A stretch of DNA of 64,000 bases from Azorinus chamasolen (lineage: Eukaryota > Mollusca > Bivalvia > Cardiida > Solecurtidae): positions 61,005,071 through 61,069,070 of the forward strand of contig OY755241.1 in assembly GCA_963576725.1 (NCBI GenBank), in the 5' to 3' direction. The notes beneath the pieces were generated by a model, which did no database searches, had not been told where the DNA came from, and saw only the letters and a list, made by a program, of their open reading frames with translations. The first letter of the stretch is position 1. Each line of letters starts with the position of its first letter. Shown here in pieces: positions 22,558 to 32,372 of the stretch. The translations under genes were made by a program, and so were the position numbers.

Positions 22558-24570
22558 TCAGCTGGAGAGGCCGATTTTAACACAAGACTGCGAAGGTTCT
22601 GCATCATTAACTAACCAGTCCAATAAAAGTCCTAGATCTTTATCATTACGAACCTGATCCACCAGAATATTTCTGTCTAGACCCCAATAACTCTGTGATC
22701 CCCTGTCCCCTGCCACTGAGGAAATAGTCACTTCTTCCGGCACCGGGGGGCCGTTAGAGTAATGAACTATCACCTCAAAATGGCTAGTCAAAGGGTCACT
22801 AAAATGGCTAGTCAAAGGGTCACTGAGTTCGGCACAACGGTCAAGAGAATCTGTCATTATCATGAAAAGCTAGGATCTTGGCAACTGATGCAGATTCCTT
22901 ATTTAAAGAACAATTCTCCTCTGCTTCGATTACCTGACATACCTGAATACCGGATGACAAAGGTTGGACATCATCAACATCCTGGGAGAACTGGTGCCAG
23001 TTCTTGTGGGCCCGTTGACAATACGCACAACCTCCGCATGGTAACTGCTCCAGGCTGAAACCTAGCTTATAGTTCTCGCACTGACAAGGTTTAGGCAAAC
23101 GAGATAAAGCGTCAGCGTTGCCATGTTTCGAGCCAGCTCGATGTTGGACAGTCATATTATACTGACTTAACTCCTCCATCCATCGAGCGAGCTGCCCTTG
23201 AGGATGTTTAAAACTCAAAAGCCACCTAAGACTGCTATGGTCTGACCTAATTAGGAAATGCTGACCAAGCAGGTAATGTCGAAACTGTCTGGTAAAGCGG
23301 ATAATTGCAAGCAACTCCTTACGAGTTGTGCAATATCGTCTTTGCTCAGACGACAGAGCGAAACTGCCATAGGCGATGACCTTCTCCACTCCATTTTGGA
23401 TTTGGGAAAGCTCAGCACCTATTGCATGATCAGACGCGTCGGTGTCTAGAATGAACATACCATAGGAGTTGGTAAGGATAATACCGGAGTTGTAATGACA
23501 GCAGTTTTCAAAGCTACAAAAGACTCATTCTGCTCATCCCCCCACTTGAAATTATCTTTCCCTGTTACCTGATACAAAGGGGTGGACAGCTTGGCAAAAT
23601 CCTTAACAAAGCTCCTATGGTAGTTGGCAAATCCCATAAACCTCTCGACATCTTTGCCAGACTTGGGAACCGGCCAATCCTGAACAGATTTCACTGCAGC
23701 TTCTCCCATTTCCAGGCCCTGTTCAGACACTATTCTACCAAGAAATTCTACCTTATATTGAAACATCAAACATTTCCTAGGTTTTAATTTCAAATGATAC
23801 CGGTTAAGCCGGGAAAAAACTTCTTCCAAATTTTTCAAATGATCCTCAAAACTTTTACCTAAAACCAAAATGTCATCCAAAAACGCAAGCACAATATTCC
23901 AGGTCAAACCCCTTAAAACTAAGCTCATTGCCCTCGAAAATGTACTGGGAGCGTTACATAATCCGAATGGTAATTTGGTAAACTCAAAAAGCCCATATTT
24001 TGTAGTAAACGCGGTCTTTTTAATATCCTCCTCGGCAACCGGGATTTGCCAGTATGCCTAGTTGGCATCTAAACATTCCTCAATTATTGGCAATGGGAAA
24101 ACATCTTTGATTGTGACATTGTTCAGTGCACGAAAATCTAGACACCAACGTACTGTTCCGTCACGTTTCCTAATCAAAACAGGAGGAGATGCCCAGTCGG
24201 AATAGGACAGTCTAATTACCTTTGCATCCAACATCTTCTTCAGATGCGCTTCCTCCTCCTTCACAAAGCAAGCAGGAGTCCGACGCATATTCTGTTTGAT
24301 GGGTTTGGCATCACTGGTGTCAATGTGATGCTTAATTTCTGTAAAACTACCTAAATCAAAATCAGATTGAGCAAAAACATTCTGGAATTTAATGAGCAAA
24401 TTTTTGAAGTCTGATTTCTCTGAAGAAGACAAATTACATGAAGATTTTTCAAATAGTTCCTGCAAATGCTCCGGTAACATATCCTCAACAACTAGCTTCT
24501 CCGCTGTTGCTGAACAGGCCCTACCTGTGGACTCCAGAAATTCGTCCGGAACAGGGCGAACCTCTTGCAC
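22558..24570 (-). pseudogene. Gypsy-type reverse transcriptase and RNase H
   Basis: The RT runs 24570-23446: the region before the fingers (FQNVFAQSDFDLG), WASPPVLIRKRDGTVR, CLDFRALN and PLPIIEECLDAN, then an in-frame TAG at about 24058 where related elements have a sense codon. AYWQIPV and the catalytic FLDDILVLG box (YxDD variant) follow. The RNase H begins after a frameshift at about 23450: FILDTDASDHAIGA, YGSFALSSEQRRY..RKELLAI and RSDHSSLRWLL, ending with GSKHGNADALSR. A further shift near 22850 leads into the linker to integrase, which carries an exact 24-bp tandem duplication (22785-22833) doubling an SDPLTSHF unit. This copy cannot make active enzyme. Confidence 0.92.
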
Positions 24571-24599
24571 AACAGATGCCTGGGCAACTACTCTTGTTT

Positions 24600-25200
24600 C
24601 CTTTTAGAGTGCCGTACTTATCAGAAAGATTAAGTACACAGACTTGCGGGTATTGGTCACCTGACTGATGCACAGACTTGGAAACCATCACCCTTAACTC
24701 TGTGGATGGTTCCACCACATATTGCTCTATGGGAGAGTCAATACGACATTGAACATGGGCCATGGAGTTTGGTGGAATAACCCTACGTTTAAGGACACTG
24801 ACTTGGCTACTGTTGGAGCTTTTGCTGATTTGCTACTAGACAAAGGTAGAGTTTCCTTCCCAAAAACTAGAGTAGAATTCTCCAAATCCAATTTGATCTT
24901 ATTTTTCATCAAGAAATTGATACCTAGAAGTAGATCACTTTCAATAGGTGCTGAAGACACTTGAGTACCTAGACCTAAAGAAACTGGCCCAACCATATCC
25001 AAATCCCTTCCCGCAGTATGCAATTTAACATGTTTAATGAGTTTTGGATCTAATTGTCTGTATATACCATCAGATATGATAGTAACCTCAGCAGCCAACT
25101 CAATCCCATTTAAAGACACAGGAACCCTTAACATAGAACTTGACCTAAGCTGACAGATTATTACATCGTCTAAGGCCTCAAGCTCGGCTAATCCGTAGTG
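24600..25200 (-). pseudogene. Gypsy-type aspartic protease with deleted catalytic motif
   Basis: The frame shows LRVPVSLNGIELAAEVTII, where retroviral-type proteases normally have an Asp-Thr/Ser-Gly triplet between the NG strand and AEVTII. Here about five residues including the catalytic Asp are gone. Downstream, LLLGINFLMKNKI matches the conserved LLG(I/L)(N/D)FL flap-to-C-terminal region. The frame shifts near 24745 and again near 24605 before joining RT. A TGA lies upstream near 25210, so it is not continuous with gag. Confidence 0.75.
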
Positions 25201-25279
25201 GGAGGTTTGATTTCAGTTTCCTTACCGTTCAATTGACTGTTTGCATCAGCCTGGCCAATACTACTCTCCGGGGTCAGAT

Positions 25280-25840
25280 TTAGGCCTCCTCCTCTGACCC
25301 GGAATCGTTTAAAGACTCGATTTGCTCCTCACCTTGGACCTGTGACACTCTCCTAGGCCTGGTACGCTTCGGGCATTCACGAGCAAAATGTCCCGAATCG
25401 CCACAATGGAAACAACCACTCTTGGCTTTTGTACCATCACCTTGGAAACTGACTGATTTGGGGTTTGGAGTTGCAAGATTGCGCATAATTGAAATTAAAG
25501 TTTCCATTTTCTTATCAAGGGACTCTAACTTTTCAGATAAAGGTGAATAATTTCTTTGCGGTTGACTGAATTTTTCCGCACCAGCCGGTCTCTGAGGCCG
25601 TTGAGAGGCATTTGTAACGGCCTGCACAAGGGAATTGTCCTCCACCTCCACAGACTTTACAGAACGCGCCTCTCTCTTGCCACCAAAAACCACCTGATGG
25701 TTCAACCTATACCATTTAACAGCATTCACTGCGCCATACACGGACACCGGGCGATTAGGGTTAGCAATTACAGCAAGCCCTGCACTCTTGTCTATGCAGC
25801 CCTGGCAGAAGCGAGTAGCTGCTAAACTCTCTTAATGATT
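25280..25840 (-). pseudogene. Gag C-terminal fragment with CCHC zinc knuckle
   Basis: The frame is open from about 25840 to a stop at 25280. It contains RFCQGCIDKSAG and AVNAVKWYR, typical of the C-terminal part of gypsy capsid proteins, then a Ser/Gln-rich linker with a short coiled-coil-like LSEKLESLDKKMETLISIM. The nucleocapsid knuckle CFHCGDSGHFAREC (C-x2-C-x4-H-x4-C) follows, then a basic KRTRPRR tail and an acidic end. The N-terminal two thirds of gag are missing at the junction with the element starting at 25855. Confidence 0.88.
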
Positions 25841-25854
25841 ATTAAAATATTCGA

Positions 25855-27413
25855 TTTTTAGCTCACCTGAGCAAAGCTCAGGGTGAGCTTTTGGGATACT
25901 TGAATGTCCGTCGTCAACAATTTGCTTGTGAACACTCTAGTGGTCACAATTGTAGTCCAATCTTCATGAAACTTGGTCAGAATGAATGTCTTGATAAAAT
26001 CTCGGACAAGTTCGAAAGTGGGTCAAGTTGGGTTAAAAACTAGGTCACTAGGTCAAATAGTAGGAAAACCTTGTGAACCCTCTACAGGTCACATTTTTAG
26101 CCCAATTTTCATGAAACTTGGTCAGAATGATTGTCTTGATAAAATCTCGGAGGAGTTTGAAAAATGGGTCATGTGGGGTAAAAAACTAGGTCACTAGGTC
26201 AAACAGTAGAAAAACCTTGTGAACACTCTAGTGGTCACAATTTTAGTCCAATCTTCATGAAACTTGGTCAGAATGAATGTCTTGATAAAATCTTGGACGA
26301 GTTCGAAAGTGGGTCAAGTGGAGTTAAAAACTAGGTCACTAGGTCAAACAGTAGAAAAACCTTGTGAACACTCTAGTGGTCACAATTTCAGTCCAATCTT
26401 CATGAAGCTTGGTCAAAATGAATGTCTTGATAAAATCTTGGACGAGTTAGAGTGGGTCAAGTGGAGTTAAAAACTAGGTCAAACAGTAGAAAAACCTTGT
26501 GAACACTCTAGTGGTCACATTTTTTGTCCGATTGTCTTGATAAAATCTTGGACGAGTTTGAAAGTGGGTTATGTGGGGTTAAAAACTAGGTCACTAGGTC
26601 AAATAGTAGGAAAACCTTGTAAACACTCTAGAGGTTACATTTATAGCCAAATCTTCATGAAAATTGGTCAGAATGATTGTCCTTATAAAACCTTGGACAA
26701 GTTTGAAAGTGGGTTATGTGAGGTCAAAAAGTAGGTCACTGGGTCATATCTTAGAGAAATCTAGTTTACACTCCAGTGGCCACATTTTTAGCCCAGTCTT
26801 CCTCGAACTTTCTCAGAGTGTTTGTCTTGGTGATATCAAGGTTGAGTGTGATCATGGGTTGGGTGGGAATAAAAAGTAGGTCACTAGGTTAAATCTTTGA
26901 AAAAATACTTTAGAGGGCACATTTTAGCCCAATCTTCATTGGTCAGAATCATTGTCTTGATCAAATCAATAGACTAAATTTTTTAAACTCTTGTTCTGCA
27001 GAACCTTGGTGATATCAAGGTTGAGTGTGATCATGGGTTGGGTGGGAATAAAAAGTAGGTCACTAGGTTAAATCTTTCAAAAAATACTTTAGAGGGCACA
27101 TTTTAGCCCAATCTTCATTGGTCAGAATCATTGTCTTGATCAAATCAATAGACTAAATTTTTTAAACTCTTGTTCTGCAGAACCACTGCTCATGATTCAC
27201 TGCTTATGATCCACTATCAACATTGTTCATATATTGCCCTACTAAATTTTTGAAACTCTTGTTCTGCAGAACCACTGCTTGTGATCCACTATCAACATTG
27301 TTCATATATTGCCCCTAAGGTCAATATTGACCCTAACCATGGGCTACCCAGCAAAAATCTTAAATCTATGGTAATCAGGTGAGCGATTAAGGGCCATCTT
27401 GGCCCTCTTGTTT
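25855..27413 (+). mobile_element. Full-length Helitron/Helentron-like element with 140-bp minisatellite core
   Basis: The 5' end is TTTTTAGCTCACCTGAGC with a hairpin closing on GGGTGAGCT. The core is about seven ~140-bp monomers, with a doubled ~180-bp segment at 26825-27185. The 3' end is ATCAGGTGAGCGATTAAGGGCC with stem GGGCCA/TGGCCC followed by CTCTTGTTT. The 5' AGCTCACCTG is complementary to the 3' CAGGTGAGCG, placed asymmetrically from the tips, as described for Helentrons. No replicase is encoded, so it would be non-autonomous. Confidence 0.75.
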
Positions 27414-27621
27414 AAAATCAAAATCGGTTTTTCAATGATTTTTTACACGAGGGCATCCATATTGAACATTCCCGGATGTATACATCAGTCTAAAACGCAG
27501 ACCAAATTCAACTATTGAATTATATCGTCGCGGGTGCGGTATATACGGCGGATATATCCGCCGCTAGCGTGCTAAGAGTTCAGGGGCGACATGTCAAGGT
27601 CATCCTTCAGGGTCAAATTGT

Positions 27622-28040
27622 CCGTTTTTTAGCTCACCAGAGCACAAAGTGCTCAGGATGAGCTTTTGTGATCGCCTGATGTCCGTCGTGCGTCGTCAAC
27701 AATTTGAACTTTAAAAGTCTTCTCCTGAATGTACGGGGTTCTCAGCTTTCATCTTTGGCACATAGCATCACCTATAGGTCCTCTTCAAAAGTTATATAAA
27801 TTATTCCCTGGAGTCAAAATTGGCCCCGCCACGGTCCCAGGGGTGGCCAGTTTTTTCTAGCTGACTGTTTTCTGTACAAGTAGCAGAATGCTGGGCTCAC
27901 TTAGGTTAGGCATGGGGAAAACTTCAAATGTCAAAAACTTTAGGTCACAGAGCTTAGATATTTGGTGTATAGATTTACTTAGTATACCTTTTTGACATTG
28001 GTAAATATCATAGTTCTGAGGTTAAAATTGGCCCTGCCCT
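27622..28040 (+). mobile_element. 5' portion of an AGCTCACC-type element (165-bp monomer variant)
   Basis: TTTTTTAGCTCACCAGAGC with hairpin partner GGATGAGCTTTTGTG, then GTCCGTCGTGCGTCGTCAAC and about one and a half monomers. The 3' hairpin is lacking. Just before it, 27575-27620 is a fragment of the GACATGTCAAGGTCATCC minisatellite. Confidence 0.7.
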
Positions 28041-28249
28041 GTTGGTTATACTTTAAAGTAGTATTTTACACTATAAAGGTTCCTCTGAACTAGAGGGATT
28101 GAGGTCACTCCATCTGTGTTGCATAATCACTGGATAGGTCAAGTTCCTGGTCAAAACTCTATCAAGTTGTCTGCTTCAGAATTAGTCTGTTTGTTCACAC
28201 TGTTTTTAACCCATTCCCTCTAAATATTTTTAGAATCTGCACTTTGAAA

Positions 28250-28870
28250 AATTTCAGAATTGTGTAGATTTGAAACCATTGTGATAAATAGAGCATTTAC
28301 TCCTATGGAGCAAATGCTCTATTTATCACAAATGCTTTTTTTCAGATCCTACCTCTTTAAATAAATCTACTAATAAGGAACATTAATTAGAGAAGATGAA
28401 AATTTCAGAATTGTGTAGATTTCAAACCATTGTGATAAATAGAGCATTTGCTCCATAGGAGTAAATTAACTCATATACAAACTACATATAAAGTTACATA
28501 CCGGTATGTGTCAGATCTGAGTTCAAACTGTGTGCTAAGTCCTAAGCTGTGATAGGGTTGTCATCTGTTAGAAATGTTGTCTGCTTATTCAAAGAGGTAA
28601 ATCTGGGTCTACTCTGTTTGCAAATGAGTGAAAACATGTTTATATGTTTATATTTCATCATATAGTTTTATTTACATTATTTATTCGGCTCTATATGACC
28701 ATCAGTGTCGATGGGCCGTAAAACACCATTCATTCATTCATTCATTCATATGAGGAAAAGGGTTAATTAGAGAAAAGGAAAATTTCAGAATTGTGTAAAT
28801 TTGAAACCATTGTGATACATAGTGCATTTACTCTTATGGAGCAAATGCTCTTATTATCACCAGTTATTAT
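28250..28870. repeat. Cluster of AT-rich palindromes related to 62745-62818
   Basis: Three copies or half copies of a palindrome built on AACCATTGTGATAAATAGAG and its complement, separated by GGAGCAAATGCTC-type loops, lie at about 28268-28334, 28418-28465 and 28801-28862. A LINE tail (28650-28748) is inserted between the second and third. No gene. Confidence 0.65.
28650..28748 (+). mobile_element. Very short LINE 3' tail insertion
   Basis: Only the last 100 bp of the LINE 3' UTR are present, ending GGGCCGTAAAACACC and then (ATTC)n. The interrupted host word GTTTATATGAGG appears as TTTATATG before and ATATGAGG after, consistent with a short target duplication. Confidence 0.75.
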
Positions 28871-29039
28871 TAACAAATTTTAATTTTCCATTTCCATAAC
28901 AATTCCGTTTGTATAAATTGTTGAAATCGCTATTTTTATACAATTTCTGCTTTGAAACAATCATCAGTACTCTAATTCAGAAGGGGTTCGAAACGCTCAG
29001 GTGTGAACTGGTTTTGTTACGAAACGTGCTCTACGTCTG

Positions 29040-29665
29040 TAGCTTTAACATTGGTCATAACTTTTGACCCAGTACAGCTAGTGACTTAATATTTGGCATG
29101 CACATTTTGAGCGGTGACATGTCATGCCTCTCAAATCACTGACATGACATGTCAAGGTCATCCTTCAGGGTCAAAGGTCACCAACTTCAAATTAGCCATA
29201 ACTTTTGAACCAATAGAGATAGTCTTGATATTTGGTATACATGTGTATCTCGTGAACCTGCGCATTTTGAGGGGCAACATGTCAAGGTAAAGGTCATCTT
29301 TTAGGGTATGCATGTGTATCTCGTGAAGCTGCACAGTTTGGGGGTGACATGTCAAGGTCATCTTTCAGGGTCAAAGGTCACCGACTTTAACATTGGCCAT
29401 AACTTTTGAACCAGTAGAGATACAGACTTGATAGTTAGTATACATGTGTTTCTCATTTGGCTGCACAGTTTGAGGGGTGACATTCAAAGGTCACCAACTT
29501 TAACATTGGCCATAACTTTTGAACCAGTAGAGATGTAGACTTGATATGTGGTATGCATGTGTACCCCATCAAGCTGCACAGTTTGAGGGGTGACATGTCA
29601 AGATCAAGGTCATCCTTTAGGGTCAAATATCATATAAGGGGGCATAGTGTTTAACAAACACATCT
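29040..29665. repeat. Minisatellite array (~135-bp monomer) ending in GGGGGCATAGTG
   Basis: Four to five diverged monomers carry ACTTTAACATTGGCCATAAC, GAACCAGTAGAGAT and GACATGTCAAGGTC. The end reads AAGGGGGCATAGTGTTTAAC, which looks like the terminus of the element class whose start is at 15487. No gene. Confidence 0.7.
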
Positions 29666-29671
29666 TGTTAG

Positions 29672-30224
29672 AATGTCGATTATGTTTTGTCCTTATTTTA
29701 TTTGCAATCGTGTTGATCGGGACTGACATTTACATAATCTAATAAAATAATCATAATAATAATAATCATAAAAATGTTTTTAGACCTAAATATCAACGTT
29801 TATTTGAATCTAAGGAAAAGGTAATTCCATCTTTTGGAATACGTATGAAAAACTGTTTTCAAAATAGTGATATAGATTTGTCTTTAGTTGAAAGGACTAA
29901 AGTTGAATCTATACCACCTTGGACTATTAAACCACCAAAAGTTATTTTTGAACTAACACGGCATAAAAAGTCTGAAACAAGCTCGCTTGAATTCAGTTCT
30001 TTTTTAAATGAAATAATTTCAAGATTTGAAGATTATGAACAAGTTTATACTGATGGTTCAAAAGATGAGAGAGTCTGTGCTGCCTTTGTGGCTGATGACA
30101 CAGAGACAAAGTTTCGGCTTACCGATAATGCCTCCATTTTTTCAGCAGAGATCAAAGCTATTGACTTGGCTCTTGATTATATTGCTGGAAATTCATATAG
30201 TAAACATATAATCTTTTCGGATTC
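29672..30224 (+). pseudogene. LINE fragments: 3' UTR scrap and pre-RNase H to RNase H coding piece
   Basis: 29672-29742 matches the LINE 3' UTR without its tail. After a short AT-rich stretch, 29805-30224 is open and covers KEKVIPSFGIRM, TRHKKSETSS, the RNase H first Asp in VYTDGSKDE and the SAEIKAI Glu. It breaks at FSDS where an LTR-like sequence begins (30225). Confidence 0.85.
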
Positions 30225-30490
30225 TGTAACACAATAAGGGGAAGATGAATAAGCTACGATCGTATAGTGGTTTCTACATTTTACTAAACAACTCCACGCT
30301 TCTCTCTATGCTCTATTCGCCTCTCATCTCCTCTCCGCCGTGCGGACCTCTTCTGCCCGTTTTATCTGAACCTGAGATCACGTGCTTCTTGCCAGCCCGT
30401 GGTCATAGGTTCCCCAGTAGTGCACGATATCGGCTAGTGATCAGGTAGCGTCATCGTGACTACTGTTTAGCAGCAGGCCATCTTGTCACA
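30225..30490 (-). repeat. Candidate LTR, 266 bp
   Basis: On the minus strand it begins TGTGACAAGATGGCC and ends TTATTGTGTTACA, giving TG..CA with near-complementary heptamers TGTGACA/TGTTACA. A purine-containing tract (ATGGGGACGAA) precedes it. It sits exactly at the break of a LINE copy. No second copy exists in the window, so it could be a 3' LTR of the element containing the duplicated ORF next door, or a solo LTR. Confidence 0.5.
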
Positions 30491-30763
30491 TTCGTCCCCA
30501 TGAAAATAAAGTTTTGAAAATCCAAATACAAAACTTAAGCCAAAGCGGTATGAATAGTAGTAACACGATGGTAACATATAAACAACCAAAAAAATGTAAC
30601 ATATAAACAACTAAATACATATAACTAATAATGTCCCATTAAACTCCAATAACTAATAATGTCCCATTAAACTCCAATGTCAGAGATATATGTTAATTAG
30701 AATTTTCAAGTGTCACCTAATGACTTGACACCTAATAATCCGAAAGAAAATGAATAATAGTTA

Positions 30764-31156
30764 TTATCGCTCTTGTCCTCGGGCCGGATTGAAACCCTGG
30801 GCCCTTAACTGGGCAAGGTACTCGGGCGTCCTTGGTGGAGGCATCAGTTGTGCAGGCTGACGTGGTAGTGGTGCGACCAATGCGACAGGCACCGGGACGT
30901 CTGCTGATGTGGTCTGAATCGCGGCATCGGTCTCTAAAGGTGGCGTCAACTCGTTCGCCACTGATGTGGTCTGGGTCGCAGCATCAGTTTCCAATGGTGG
31001 CATCGACTCGGTAGCCGCCAAGTTGGCCAACCGCATGGCTATGCGGGTTGCCGCCCGTACCCGTCTACCTTCCTCTATGGTATTCCCCACCAAATTTGTG
31101 ATCGTCATGAAGGCGACACAATAGCATTGTACAAAAAAATCTTCCCACGTCGGCAT
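30764..31156 (-). CDS. Hypothetical 130-residue protein, copy 1, probably element-encoded
   Basis: The ORF starts at an ATG followed by a PTWEDFF segment, has a mixed N-terminal half (EGRRVRAATRIAMRLANL) and an internal repeat of PPLETDAATQTTS / PPLETDAAIQTTS. The tail is Pro-rich and ends NPARGQER. I do not recognise a family. Its place between an LTR-like sequence and a TGGCGCCA word suggests a gag-like or accessory frame of an LTR element, but nothing in the protein proves it. The same protein recurs 694 bp to the right. Confidence 0.45.
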   Translation of the reverse strand: MPTWEDFFVQCYCVAFMTITNLVGNTIEEGRRVRAATRIAMRLANLAATESMPPLETDAATQTTSVANELTPPLETDAAIQTTSADVPVPVALVAPLPRQPAQLMPPPRTPEYLAQLRAQGFNPARGQER

Positions 31157-31457
31157 TGTGCGAGCAGTGTTTGTTGACGATCTTGGCCGAGGTCTGGATT
31201 GTCTTTACTCTAAATCCGACCATCGTTCTGCAGCCAAAGCGGTATGAATAGTAGTAACACGATGGTAACATATAAACAACCAAAAAAATGTAACATATAA
31301 ACAACTAAATACATATAACTAATAATGTCCCATTAAACTCCAATAACTAATAATGTCCCATTAAACTCCAATGTCAGAGATATATGTTAATTAGAATTTT
31401 CAAGTGTCACCTAATGACTTGACACCTAATAATCCGAAAGAAAATGAATAATAGTTA

Positions 31458-31850
31458 TTATCGCTCTTGTCCTCGGGCCGGATTGAAACCCTGGGCCCTT
31501 AACTGGGCGAGGTACTCGGGCGTCCTTGGTGGAGGCATCAGTTGTGCAGGCTGACGTGGTAGTGGTGCGACCAATGCGACAGGCACCGGGACGTCTGCTG
31601 ATGTGGTCTGAATCGCGGCATCGGTCTCTAAAGGTGGCGTCAACTCGTTCGCCACTGATGTGGTCTGGGTCGCAGCATCAGTTTCCAATGGTGGCATCGA
31701 CTCGGTAGCCGCCAAGTTGGCCAACCGCATGGCTATGCGGGTTGCCGCCCGTACCCGTCTACCTTCCTCTATGGTATTCCCCACCAAATTTGTGATCGTC
31801 ATGAAGGCGACACAATAGCATTGTACAAAAAAATCTTCCCACGTCGGCAT
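31458..31850 (-). CDS. Hypothetical 130-residue protein, copy 2
   Basis: The protein is identical to copy 1 at 30764-31156, and the one nucleotide difference seen is silent. The ORF is preceded by an AT-rich leader and, about 200 bp upstream on its strand, by TGGCGCCA at 32052-32059, which resembles an LTR-element primer-binding start. Function unknown. Confidence 0.45.
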   Translation of the reverse strand: MPTWEDFFVQCYCVAFMTITNLVGNTIEEGRRVRAATRIAMRLANLAATESMPPLETDAATQTTSVANELTPPLETDAAIQTTSADVPVPVALVAPLPRQPAQLMPPPRTPEYLAQLRAQGFNPARGQER

Positions 31851-32059
31851 TGTGCGAGCAGTGTTTGTTGACGATCTTGGCCGAGGTCTGGATTGTCTTT
31901 ACTCTAAATCCGACCATCGTTCTGCTTTTAAGCCTAACACTGTTTAATTATCTTTCGGACCATAGTTGATGGACAGTCTTGTCCCGTACGGGATTGCAGC
32001 AACTATAGCTGGTGATTAACCGGTGCATGGCTAATATTAAACAATTTCTGGCGCCACTC

Positions 32060-32372
32060 TATTTACAGTTTATGTACAGTTCCATGGAACAATGTCACTT
32101 GTAGCGGTTACATCGCTACACCACTCCCGTTCCAGTCATGACAACTGACTAGACCCTGTCGCTGGTATATAAACATATGGATACAGTCTCTCTGTGACTG
32201 CACCCCTGTCCGAAGTCGAGCTGTGTCGAACCTCACCCCCAAGGCAAGCAGAATCGGTTGTTGGTGATATCCCAACGGCCTCCATTGATCGGAGCTCAAC
32301 GTCTTGTTGATCCGCATTGTGCTTATCCCCATTTCTCTCACACATACATTTTGACAGGCGGTTAATAACAAT
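32060..32372 (-). promoter_or_regulatory. LTR- or leader-like region with TATA-type motif
   Basis: On the minus strand this lies after the envelope-like stop codon and before TGGCGCCA (32052-32059). It includes GTTTATATACCAGC near 32165, a possible TATA element, and the inverted words GTAGCGATG/CGCTACA around 32105. No convincing TG..CA borders are visible, so the LTR assignment is tentative. It does not resemble the LTR at 30225-30490. Confidence 0.3.

Larger units (their letters stand above)
15735..25858 (-). mobile_element. Ty3/gypsy-type LTR retroelement with an extra TatD-nuclease frame (decayed, 5' truncated)
   Basis: On the minus strand the order is gag zinc knuckle, protease, RT-RNase H, integrase with PHD finger, a third frame with a zinc-finger-like motif and TatD domain, a polypurine tract and an LTR-like end. 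The 5' LTR and most of gag are lost where an AGCTCACC-type element abuts at 25855. Two LINE copies interrupt it (18278-20100 and 21582-22500), each with a target-site duplication. Frameshifts or stops occur in every gene. RT-RH-IN order identifies the Ty3/gypsy (Metaviridae) superfamily. I cannot assign the clade, and the third frame is not a standard part of the superfamily as I know it. Confidence 0.85.
30537..31924 (-). repeat. 694-bp tandem duplication, two near-identical units
   Basis: Units of 694 bp (about 30537-31230 and 31231-31924) differ by one base that I noticed (GGCAAGGTA at 30813 versus GGCGAGGTA at 31507). Each holds the same ORF, described separately. Such identity means a recent event or an assembly duplication. 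Confidence 0.9.

Noticed and set aside
29158..29361. 67-codon minus ORF in the minisatellite
   Set aside because: It repeats its own short peptide because of the monomer; not a gene.
32052..32059. TGGCGCCA as a definite primer-binding site
   Set aside because: The octamer is self-complementary so it gives no strand, and the adjacent sequence does not end in CA. Kept only as weak context.
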